A stretch of 8,682 bases of DNA from Candidatus Pelagibacterales bacterium (GTDB lineage: Bacteria > Pseudomonadota > Alphaproteobacteria > Pelagibacterales > AG-422-B15). The DNA lies in assembly GCA_016777745.1 (NCBI GenBank), contig JADHQX010000048.1:1-8682 (forward strand), read 5' to 3'. Below, piece by piece: positions 1 to 6,860 of this stretch. Positions within the stretch are counted from its first letter, which is position 1, and each line of letters opens with the position of its first letter. Both the position numbers and the translations under genes were made by a program. The notes beneath the pieces were generated by a model that saw only the letters and a program-made list of their open reading frames with translations, was not told the DNA's origin and ran no database searches.

Positions 1-1
1 T

Positions 2-1285
2 ATAATTAATTTAATTCTAATTTTCTGTTTAGTTGGTTGTGCAAATAAGACAGATGAAAAAAAGATAAATGATAGAATATCAATTTTATCATATGCATCA
101 GATTTATCGGTTGCTAAAGAACTAAATCTCAACGAAATAATCTTAAGTCAACCTGTAGAAGTTAATTATTGGTCACAATCGGGTCAGAATCCACAAAATA
201 ATTTACCTCATATCTTGTCTGATATCAGGTTTGAAAATAAAAAAAAGATTTTAAAAGATGTTGGTAAAGCTACCAATACGATTCAGCCTATTTATTTTGA
301 AGGAAAATTATGTAACGTAAATACAAAAGGTACTCTGAAGTGTATTAACATAGAAACTGATGAAATAAAATTTGAAGTAGATTTAAGTATTGATAGTGAA
401 AAAAATTATGATGTCATTCGTGGTGGAATAGCATATTTTGATGATCAAATCATTCTTGCTGACGGGTATGGACAAATTAAAGTTATAAGTAGTTCAGATG
501 GAAGTATAATTTGGGAAAAAAATATTGAACTACCAATATTATCAGCTCCAATTGTTTATCGTGGATATATTTACTTTATTACTCTTAACAATAAGATTTA
601 TGCGCTAAATCTTACGGATGGCGAGATAAAATGGAGTTTCCAGACAGTATTTGATGATAAAAAAAGTCTTTTTAGTGGTGTGCCAGCTGCAATAGAGAAT
701 GTTATAATTGCTCCGTTTAGCAATGGAGAAATTATTGCTTTTATATATGACACAGGAAACATTATTTGGTCTGAAAGTGTTGCCAAGATATCATCTTTAA
801 GCAACTTCGATATTAAAGACATAGCAGCTAATCCAATTATTTCTGACGGTAAGGCTTATACTCTGAGTAATAACGGAAGACTAATTGCAACCAATATCAT
901 TAATGGATCCTTGGTATGGTCACTAGAAATTTCTGGGTCTAATTCACCTATAATATCTAATGCACAGCTATATGTCATAGACAATGAGGCTAGATTAATT
1001 TGTGTAAATAAAATTTCAGGAAAAATCTATTGGATTACACAATTAGAAAAAAATAAAAAAGGTAAGAAAGCTGGAAAAAATAATAATTGGAAGGGTCCAT
1101 ATTTAATTAATGGAATATTATATGCTCTTTCAAGTCATGGAGAGGTAGTAAGCATATCACCATTAACTAGTGAGATTTTATCTAATAAAAACATAAATAT
1201 TTCTGGTATTGCAATTGATCCAGTAATTACATCTAAAAATATTTTTATAGCCGATAATAAGTCAAATATTTATAAATTAGATTAA
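2..1285 (+). CDS. bamB: Outer-membrane assembly lipoprotein BamB (5'-partial)
   Basis: BamB is the beta-propeller lipoprotein of the BAM complex, which inserts beta-barrel proteins into the outer membrane from the periplasmic side. The frame is open from the left edge, and 427 residues are visible. It opens with the end of a lipoprotein signal peptide: a hydrophobic run, then lipobox LVGC with the Cys codon at 38-40. The start codon therefore lies outside the window, and the TTG at 215 is not a real start. A W-SQSG-NP motif like that near the N-terminus of mature alphaproteobacterial BamB follows. Propeller (PQQ-like) repeats of the form G-x-I/L/V-x-W recur with Trp at visible residues 171, 211, 256, 306 and 344. 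A Lys-rich loop (about 349-360) precedes a conserved W-x-GP turn. Der follows 4 nt downstream, and bamB-der is a common proteobacterial pair. Identity rests on the lipobox, repeats and context; other PQQ-repeat lipoproteins are less likely. Confidence 0.88.
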   Translation: MINLILIFCLVGCANKTDEKKINDRISILSYASDLSVAKELNLNEIILSQPVEVNYWSQSGQNPQNNLPHILSDIRFENKKKILKDVGKATNTIQPIYFEGKLCNVNTKGTLKCINIETDEIKFEVDLSIDSEKNYDVIRGGIAYFDDQIILADGYGQIKVISSSDGSIIWEKNIELPILSAPIVYRGYIYFITLNNKIYALNLTDGEIKWSFQTVFDDKKSLFSGVPAAIENVIIAPFSNGEIIAFIYDTGNIIWSESVAKISSLSNFDIKDIAANPIISDGKAYTLSNNGRLIATNIINGSLVWSLEISGSNSPIISNAQLYVIDNEARLICVNKISGKIYWITQLEKNKKGKKAGKNNNWKGPYLINGILYALSSHGEVVSISPLTSEILSNKNINISGIAIDPVITSKNIFIADNKSNIYKLD

Positions 1286-1289
1286 TAAA

Positions 1290-2105
1290 GTGAAAAATAT
1301 TAATTTTTTAATTGTTGGTAAGCCTAATTCTGGCAAATCAACTTTTTACAATACTCTTAATAATAAATATCTTTCTCCAACAGGCCCAGAGTCAGGATTG
1401 ACAAAAGATATTTTTAAAAATGAGGTAAATATTTTAGATACTAACTTTATATTTTTTGATACCCCTGGGCTAAGGAGAAAAAATAAAATTAATGACAAAG
1501 AAGAAGCAAAATTAACTTACGATGTAATAAATCTAATTGATAAAATTGATGTAGTTTTTCTACTAGTAGATGCAACCGAAAGCTTAACTAAACAAGATTT
1601 AAAAATTGCTGAAATCGTAATAAAAAGAAGAAAGATCTTATTTGTTGTTTTTAATAAAATTGATCTTATTGATGATATAGATAAATTTCAAAAAGACCAA
1701 AAATACTACTTTTTAGAAAGCTATAGTCCTGCAAATACAATTAACCTTAAATTTATTTCTGCGCTATCAATAGACAGTATAGAGAGAATACTAAAAAATG
1801 TTATTAGAACCTGTAGAATTAAATCTACCAAGATTAGCACGCCTAAATTAAATATTTTCGTTAGAGATATTTTAAAAAATCAAAAGTTTCCTAAGATTAA
1901 TAAGATTGAGGTTAAGCCAAAGTATATGGTTCAAACTGACGATGATTATCCTAGATTTAAAATATTTATTAACTCTAGCAAAAAGGTCCCACAGAGTTAT
2001 AAGAGATTTTATGAAAATATATTAAGAAAAAAATTTTCATTAGTAGGTGTTCCTATTCAGCTAGATTTTATTGTTTCAAAAAATCCATATGTTAAGAAAA
2101 ATTAA
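1290..2105 (+). CDS. der: Single-G-domain Der (EngA) ribosome-assembly GTPase
   Basis: Der is a GTPase needed for late 50S ribosomal subunit assembly; the usual protein has two tandem G domains and a C-terminal KH-like domain, about 440-490 residues. This one has 271. Visible motifs are the P-loop GKPNSGKST (10-18), G2 Thr38 in GLTKD, G3 DTPG (57-60) followed by LRRK, G4 NKID (122-125) and G5 SAL (157-159). Residues about 185-271 match the KH-like domain, including YMVQ, PRFKIFIN, SYKRF and NPY. The TGPE-G-T-D and DTPGLRRK features identify the remaining G domain as the second one, so the first is absent. The start is GTG; an in-frame TAG at 1278-1280 rules out extension, and no Met codon precedes the P-loop. 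No clear ribosome binding site is seen. It lies 4 nt after bamB, so it is probably co-transcribed. The 3' end overlaps the convergent SDR gene by 14 bp. Confidence 0.9.
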   Translation: MKNINFLIVGKPNSGKSTFYNTLNNKYLSPTGPESGLTKDIFKNEVNILDTNFIFFDTPGLRRKNKINDKEEAKLTYDVINLIDKIDVVFLLVDATESLTKQDLKIAEIVIKRRKILFVVFNKIDLIDDIDKFQKDQKYYFLESYSPANTINLKFISALSIDSIERILKNVIRTCRIKSTKISTPKLNIFVRDILKNQKFPKINKIEVKPKYMVQTDDDYPRFKIFINSSKKVPQSYKRFYENILRKKFSLVGVPIQLDFIVSKNPYVKKN

Positions 2106-2790
2106 AAACTTCACCAGTTTCAATTACATTTTCATCTAAGTAAGATAAAATTTTATCGATAACAGGTTTTAGTTCAATTAATTTTTTCTTATTTATACCT
2201 GGAGACGTTGTATTGGTAAAATTAGACTCCAAAAAGGGTGGTTCAAACAAGTTTATTTTTAAGTCTGATTGTTTATTCTCATTAGCGTAAGTTTTAACTA
2301 AATTATTTAATCCCATCATAGCAGTATTATAGCTACCCCAGTACTGCATTCCCATTTCAGATATATTTTTTGAAATAATTAGTATCCTTGATTTATTTGC
2401 AGCCATGAATAGGGGGTGAAAAGACCTTAGGAGTCTATAATTTGCTACTAAATTTAAATTTATAATTTCATTAAAATCATTTGGTTTAATTGAAGTCACA
2501 GGAGATAAATTTTTAATTGTTCCTGCACAAGAAACAAATATATCAATTTTTTTATGCCTTTTGTAGATATTGTGTCCTAGCTCATCAATTAAATCAAAGC
2601 TAGTTAAATCAAGCGGGACTATAGTAGCTTCACATCCGTTTAGTATAATTAAGTCGTTAGTTTCCTCAAGAGCAGCAACATTCCTTCCAACTAGATATAT
2701 ATGTTTTACTATTTTTGATAATCTAAGAGCAACATTTTTTCCAATGTTAGACGATGCTCCGGTTACAACACATATTTTATCACTTAGCAT
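2092..2790 (-). CDS. Divergent SDR-family oxidoreductase, catalytic residues altered
   Basis: This is a 232-residue short-chain dehydrogenase/reductase with a Rossmann fold. It resembles the YciK-like SDR that often follows purF in alphaproteobacteria. The nucleotide-binding motif is TGASSNIG (10-17, with Asn where TGxxxGxG has Gly). An SCAG (87-90) stands in place of NNAG, and Asn113 of the tetrad is kept. The active-site helix reads WGSYNTAMMGL: Tyr154 is present, but the Lys expected four residues later is Met158. Thirteen residues before the Tyr, where FabG-type enzymes carry the catalytic Ser, there is Lys141 (Ser140 is adjacent). The post-active-site PG is PP (184-185). I infer a weakened, altered or non-enzymatic nucleotide-binding role; substrate is unknown. 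Its ATG shares one base with the cvpA stop (TGATG), so translation is probably coupled. It is the last gene of the minus-strand run. Confidence 0.85.
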   Translation of the reverse strand: MLSDKICVVTGASSNIGKNVALRLSKIVKHIYLVGRNVAALEETNDLIILNGCEATIVPLDLTSFDLIDELGHNIYKRHKKIDIFVSCAGTIKNLSPVTSIKPNDFNEIINLNLVANYRLLRSFHPLFMAANKSRILIISKNISEMGMQYWGSYNTAMMGLNNLVKTYANENKQSDLKINLFEPPFLESNFTNTTSPGINKKKLIELKPVIDKILSYLDENVIETGEVFNFS

Positions 2791-3314
2791 CAGTTTAACT
2801 TTAATTGCTCTTCAAGTTGCTCAGGAATTAATTTGAATAATTTTTTACCCTTATTGATACTTTCAAATAAAACAGACTTACCATCATAGGTATAAATTAA
2901 TTTTCGTGAATAATTCCAGTCACTTACAATAGAAAAAAATATAACAACTATTATATATCCGCGAATGATGCCAAAGATTACCCCAAATAATTTATCTATA
3001 GATCCGTGTTTATCTGAACTAACCAGTCCTATAATTATCCTATTTATTAATGTCATAGCAACATACGAAATTATAAATACAGATATAAATATAGAAATAT
3101 CAATAAGTGTAGGTGATAGACCTAAGGCATTATTAAATGGTTCCCTTAAGTAATCAAAAGAATATTTAATAGATGAAATTAAAACTATCCATTTCACTAG
3201 ATTTAATAAATTTTTCAATAAACCTGATTTGAGTGAAAAAAGAGCTGATAAAAAAATTATGAATAAGCAAAATATATCAAAAACATTTAAAAATTCATTT
3301 AATTCTAAGTTCAT
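2790..3314 (-). CDS. cvpA: CvpA family inner-membrane protein
   Basis: CvpA is a small inner-membrane protein, named for colicin V production and linked in other bacteria to envelope stress tolerance; its molecular activity is not settled. The 174-residue product has about four hydrophobic segments (roughly 11-29, 36-50, 68-96 and 109-128). It carries the family hallmark G-x-x-D-K-x-x-G-x-x-x-G-x-x-R-G (104-119), matching the canonical DR-x-x-G-x-x-x-G-x-x-R-G. The C-terminal tail is charged and probably cytoplasmic. Its ATG lies inside the stop region of the upstream MMPL gene (ATGA, 4-nt overlap). It ends in a one-base overlap with the SDR gene. In many proteobacteria cvpA is followed by purF, which is missing here. 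Identification is good by motif, length and neighbours. Confidence 0.88.
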   Translation of the reverse strand: MNLELNEFLNVFDIFCLFIIFLSALFSLKSGLLKNLLNLVKWIVLISSIKYSFDYLREPFNNALGLSPTLIDISIFISVFIISYVAMTLINRIIIGLVSSDKHGSIDKLFGVIFGIIRGYIIVVIFFSIVSDWNYSRKLIYTYDGKSVLFESINKGKKLFKLIPEQLEEQLKLN

Positions 3315-5728
3315 GTAAACACCTTAGTTTTTATTATTAAGATAGGCAATAATGTTAAACTGCCAACTAATGCTATAAGCATAGCAAGAGCAGTAAAAAT
3401 TCCAAAATAAATTGTAGGCCAGAAATTTGAAAAAACTAAAATAGAAAAGCCTACAATGATTGTTAAAGATGTATTTTTAATAGCGCGTCCAACTGTCTGG
3501 TTGCATATAGAAACTGTTTCTTTGTAGCTTTTAGTTATCTCGTAGTTCTCTTTAAATCGATAAATGTAATGAATACAATTATCAACAGCTATTCCCACTG
3601 TTATAGCAGCTATTGTTATCGTCATTAGATCAAGTGGTATATTTGCAAGCCCCATGATTCCAAGTATAGCCATACAAGCCACTAAGTTAGGTAGCATACC
3701 TATTGCTGCCAATTTCCAGGACTTAAATAAAAAAACTAGCATTAGAAATATACCAAGCATAACTATACCAAGTGATGAAATTTGAGAATCAAATAAGCTT
3801 TGAAGCATATTATTGTATAGAACAAGTATGCCAGTTGTTATAATACTATAATTTGCAGTTTCGTAGTTTTCTTTAAATTTAAGATTTATTTCGTTTAAAA
3901 AATCATTTCTCTTTAAATTCTCATTAGTATCTATCATTCTTACGCTTATTCTTGCCTGGTTTTTATTTATAGAAAGATAGGGATCAAGTATTTGTGATTT
4001 CAATTCTTTTGGAAGTTTTTTATATATTACTGATAATTCTAGATTATCAAATTCCCTATCATAATTAAGGCCCTCGGCTACTCTTATAACTGAAGCAAGT
4101 GATAATACCTTGCCTGTATATTCAAAATTATCAATGTAATCATGAATTTCTTTGATTAGGTCCATTTTTTCTTTAGTAAACCAATAATCAGCTGGATCAT
4201 AATCAAATCCAAAATTTAAAAAATCATCATCTAATTCTTCTTCAGGCTGATTATCTTTAAATTGAATAATTATATCTAATGGAGTTGTTCCACCAAGCTT
4301 ATCATCTATTAGCTTCATGCCTTTATAAATCTCTGTATTACTTTTAAAGTAATTTACAAAACTATTTTCCACTTTTAAATTTAATGTTCCATATATTCCA
4401 ATTATGAATATACCTAAAAAGCATGATACTAATATATTAGGATAATTATTAACCAACCTATCAAACACAGACACTGTTTTTTGCTCAATTTTGTTATCTT
4501 TTAATCTTAAATCCAATTTCATCATTAGAGCAGGCAGTACTGTGAAGCTTGAAATTAAAGTTATCATTATACCAACACACATCATTAGACCAAAGTCCAT
4601 TATTGGCTTTATTCCACTAAAATATAACGTAAAGAATGCAAATATAGTTGTAAGCGCTGTAAATATACAAGGTCTAATCATCTCTGACATATTAACAATA
4701 ATTAGATTTGTTTTTGAGAGTGACTGGCTTTGTTTAATAAGATTTCTATACCTTATAATTATGTGAATTGTCATCGATAGAGTTAAAATTAGCATCAATG
4801 AAATAAAATTTGATGAAATAACTGTTACTTTCCAATTTAGCAATGAGACTACTCCAATCATCATAACCAATGCATAGATGCAGTTTGTTAAACATAAAAT
4901 TATCCATCTTAAATCTTTAAAAATAAAATAAAGAATAAAAATTATAAATAAAACAATACCAATACCAAATAATAAAATATCGTTCTTAACATATGATATT
5001 GTATCATCTGCAATCATTGCTACCCCACCAAGGTGTAACTTAATTTGATTATTTTGATTTTCTGAAATTATTAATCTAATTTCTTTTATATTTTTTCCTC
5101 TTTCAATATCAATGTGTTTCTTTAATGAATTATATTCATTTTCCAATATATTTAATTTTTCTTTATCAGAATCGGATGGTAGTAAGATTGACTTAAGATC
5201 ATTTCTTTGTTCGACAATATTTGAATACGCTTCATTGTTCTTAATATTTATAATTATCCCAGAAGTCTTACCATCCTTACTAATAATTAACTCACTAAAA
5301 ATAGGACTATCAATAAATTCTTGTTCTACTTCAGCAAAGTCTAGTCCATCTGATTTTAATGTTAATTGTCTTGTTGCAAGATCAGTTAACGTTTGATTAC
5401 CTGACTTAAGCACTGGAGCATCTAAGATTGATTGGACACTATCAACCCAGTCTAATTTAGTAATCGTATTTGATAGATTGTCTATAAAATTAATATTTTC
5501 TTGATTTATTATTCTTGTCTTGCTTGTGACCGTTATTAATAAAAAATCTTTTGATGAGTATTCTTTTGAAACTTCTCTAAAATTTTTTAGATCTTGATCA
5601 TTCTCTAAAATTAAAGTGTCAGATGAGGCATCTAGTTGAAAATCTTGAGCTTTATATATAGCGCCAATAAATATTATACTCAGAATTAAGATAGATATAT
5701 TTACATACTTTTTAATAAAATTTTCCAT
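3311..5728 (-). CDS. MMPL/RND-superfamily exporter (COG1033-like)
   Basis: This is an 805-residue inner-membrane protein of the MMPL branch of the RND superfamily, proton-driven exporters of lipids and other hydrophobic molecules; the substrate here is unknown. The twofold RND layout is clear. TM1 (10-26) is followed by a large periplasmic loop (about 27-250), then TM2-6 (about 251-402), TM7 (430-448), a second loop (about 449-648) and TM8-12 (about 650-797). TM10 holds GIAVDNCIHYIYRF with Asp716, the probable proton-relay acid. The matching place in TM4 reads TLSMTIHIIIRY, without an acid. The second loop has an acidic patch (497-513), then YWFT and LSLASVI. These stretches look like the RND/MMPL exporters common in marine gammaproteobacteria (from memory). 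The start lies 8 nt after alr, and the end overlaps cvpA by 4 nt. RadA is the usual neighbour at this place in related genomes. An HpnN-type hopanoid transporter is possible but not favoured. Confidence 0.85.
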   Translation of the reverse strand: MENFIKKYVNISILILSIIFIGAIYKAQDFQLDASSDTLILENDQDLKNFREVSKEYSSKDFLLITVTSKTRIINQENINFIDNLSNTITKLDWVDSVQSILDAPVLKSGNQTLTDLATRQLTLKSDGLDFAEVEQEFIDSPIFSELIISKDGKTSGIIINIKNNEAYSNIVEQRNDLKSILLPSDSDKEKLNILENEYNSLKKHIDIERGKNIKEIRLIISENQNNQIKLHLGGVAMIADDTISYVKNDILLFGIGIVLFIIFILYFIFKDLRWIILCLTNCIYALVMMIGVVSLLNWKVTVISSNFISLMLILTLSMTIHIIIRYRNLIKQSQSLSKTNLIIVNMSEMIRPCIFTALTTIFAFFTLYFSGIKPIMDFGLMMCVGIMITLISSFTVLPALMMKLDLRLKDNKIEQKTVSVFDRLVNNYPNILVSCFLGIFIIGIYGTLNLKVENSFVNYFKSNTEIYKGMKLIDDKLGGTTPLDIIIQFKDNQPEEELDDDFLNFGFDYDPADYWFTKEKMDLIKEIHDYIDNFEYTGKVLSLASVIRVAEGLNYDREFDNLELSVIYKKLPKELKSQILDPYLSINKNQARISVRMIDTNENLKRNDFLNEINLKFKENYETANYSIITTGILVLYNNMLQSLFDSQISSLGIVMLGIFLMLVFLFKSWKLAAIGMLPNLVACMAILGIMGLANIPLDLMTITIAAITVGIAVDNCIHYIYRFKENYEITKSYKETVSICNQTVGRAIKNTSLTIIVGFSILVFSNFWPTIYFGIFTALAMLIALVGSLTLLPILIIKTKVFT
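3320..3325 (-). promoter_or_regulatory. Ribosome binding site for cvpA
   Basis: Read on the minus strand, AAGGTG lies 5 nt before the cvpA ATG, inside the last codons of the MMPL gene. It is the only convincing Shine-Dalgarno match before any start in this window. It supports the chosen cvpA start and independent or re-initiated translation at the 4-nt overlap. Confidence 0.6.
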
Positions 5729-5736
5729 TGAGTAAC

Positions 5737-6843
5737 TTATATATACTTTATTTTGTACCGACCACCTAATGATGTAAGTATCTCATATGATATTGTGTCA
5801 ATATTTTTTGATATAATATTAATATTATTGGATTTACTTAGTATATCTACGTAGGTTATTTTTTTAGAAATCTTAATTTCTGGAAAAGGACTTATATCTA
5901 TAGTTATTAAATCCATAGATATTCGACCTAATACTTTTAATGATTTATTTTCTAAAATAACTTGCATGTTATTGCTAAATTTACGGCTTATTCCATCAGC
6001 ATAGCCAATAGCAATTGTGCCTACTAGCATATCTTTTTTAGCCTTAAATGTTGCGCCGTAACCAACTGTATCACCTTTTTGTAATCTTCGAGTTTGTATA
6101 ATCTTTGCTTTTAAATTAACAACATTACTCAATTTAATTTTTTTATTTATAAATGGATTTCCTCCATAGAGAGCTATTCCCGGTCTAACTAAATCAAAGT
6201 GATATTTTTTATTAAGAAAAATTCCAGCAGAATTTGATAAGCTCGCCTTCGATTTTTTAAATTCTTTTCTTATTGCAATAAATTTTTTATATTGCTTTTC
6301 ATTCATAGGATTGCTTGGCTGATCTGCGCATGCTAAATGACTCATAATTAATTCTACTTTTATAGAAGAAATCTTATCTTTATTTTTTATTAACCATTCA
6401 GTTTCATTTACATCCAAGCCAAGTCTTGACATTCCAGTATCAAAGTGAATGGCGATATCTTTATTAAACTTATTTTTTAGATTTAATGCATTGACCATCA
6501 GAACTTGTTGAAGAGTATTTGCAATGGGAATGATATTGTATTTAAGAAATTCTCTATAATTTTTTATACCTATCCCGTGATAGCAATAAACCTTTATTTT
6601 TTTTGAATATTCTCTTAATCTTACTGCCTCTGATAGATGGGCAACAAAATATGATCTACAGCCACTTTTAATCAAGCTTTTAATAACAGCCTTATCACCA
6701 ATTCCGTATGCATTGGCTTTAACAGTTGCTGCACATTCTATATTTTTATTAAGTTTTTTTTTTAATACTTTAAAGTTTGAAGATAAAGCCTTTAGATTAA
6801 TTTCTAAAATAGCGTTGTCATCTTTAGGATAATAGTTTGACAT
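5737..6843 (-). CDS. alr: Alanine racemase
   Basis: Alr is a pyridoxal-phosphate enzyme of the cytoplasm that interconverts L- and D-alanine, supplying D-Ala for peptidoglycan. The 368-residue length is typical of this fold-type III racemase. The N-terminal TIM barrel carries the PLP lysine in VKANAYG (Lys42), DTGMSRLG (135-142, with Arg140), HLAC (169-172), SNSAG (203-207) and RPGIALYG (220-227). The C-terminal beta domain has the second catalytic base, Tyr262, in VGYGATF, then GYADG (280-284) and GRISMD (306-311). All key residues are present, so it should be active. The ATG has no Shine-Dalgarno sequence and lies 17 nt after the dnaB stop. The dnaB-alr order is conserved in many proteobacteria. 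Its presence suggests the cell keeps a peptidoglycan wall. Confidence 0.96.
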   Translation of the reverse strand: MSNYYPKDDNAILEINLKALSSNFKVLKKKLNKNIECAATVKANAYGIGDKAVIKSLIKSGCRSYFVAHLSEAVRLREYSKKIKVYCYHGIGIKNYREFLKYNIIPIANTLQQVLMVNALNLKNKFNKDIAIHFDTGMSRLGLDVNETEWLIKNKDKISSIKVELIMSHLACADQPSNPMNEKQYKKFIAIRKEFKKSKASLSNSAGIFLNKKYHFDLVRPGIALYGGNPFINKKIKLSNVVNLKAKIIQTRRLQKGDTVGYGATFKAKKDMLVGTIAIGYADGISRKFSNNMQVILENKSLKVLGRISMDLITIDISPFPEIKISKKITYVDILSKSNNINIISKNIDTISYEILTSLGGRYKIKYI

Positions 6844-6860
6844 TTGTTATTTGATTTAAA

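Noticed and set aside
598..822. Antisense open frame within bamB (74 codons)
   Set aside because: It lies wholly inside the beta-propeller coding region, its product has no recognisable motif, and AT-rich coding DNA gives such frames by chance.
1290..1340. Frameshift hiding the first G domain of der
   Set aside because: Only bamB coding sequence precedes the GTG, and it is intact to its stop, so there is no room for a shifted first domain.
2106..2120. Hairpin AAACT-5 nt-AGTTT as a terminator of the minus-strand operon
   Set aside because: The stem is only 5 bp with one G-C pair and lies within SDR codons; the T-rich stretch after it is interrupted. Too weak to call.
2570..2836. Plus-strand open frame opposite the SDR and cvpA genes
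   Set aside because: It is antisense to two well-supported coupled genes and shows no family motif.
2965..3153. Plus-strand open frame opposite cvpA
   Set aside because: Hydrophobic composition is a reflection of the membrane segments on the other strand; no independent support.
4491..5396. Two plus-strand open frames (4491-4766, 5112-5396) opposite the MMPL gene
   Set aside because: Both lie in the intact 805-codon exporter gene and have no motif or ribosome binding site.
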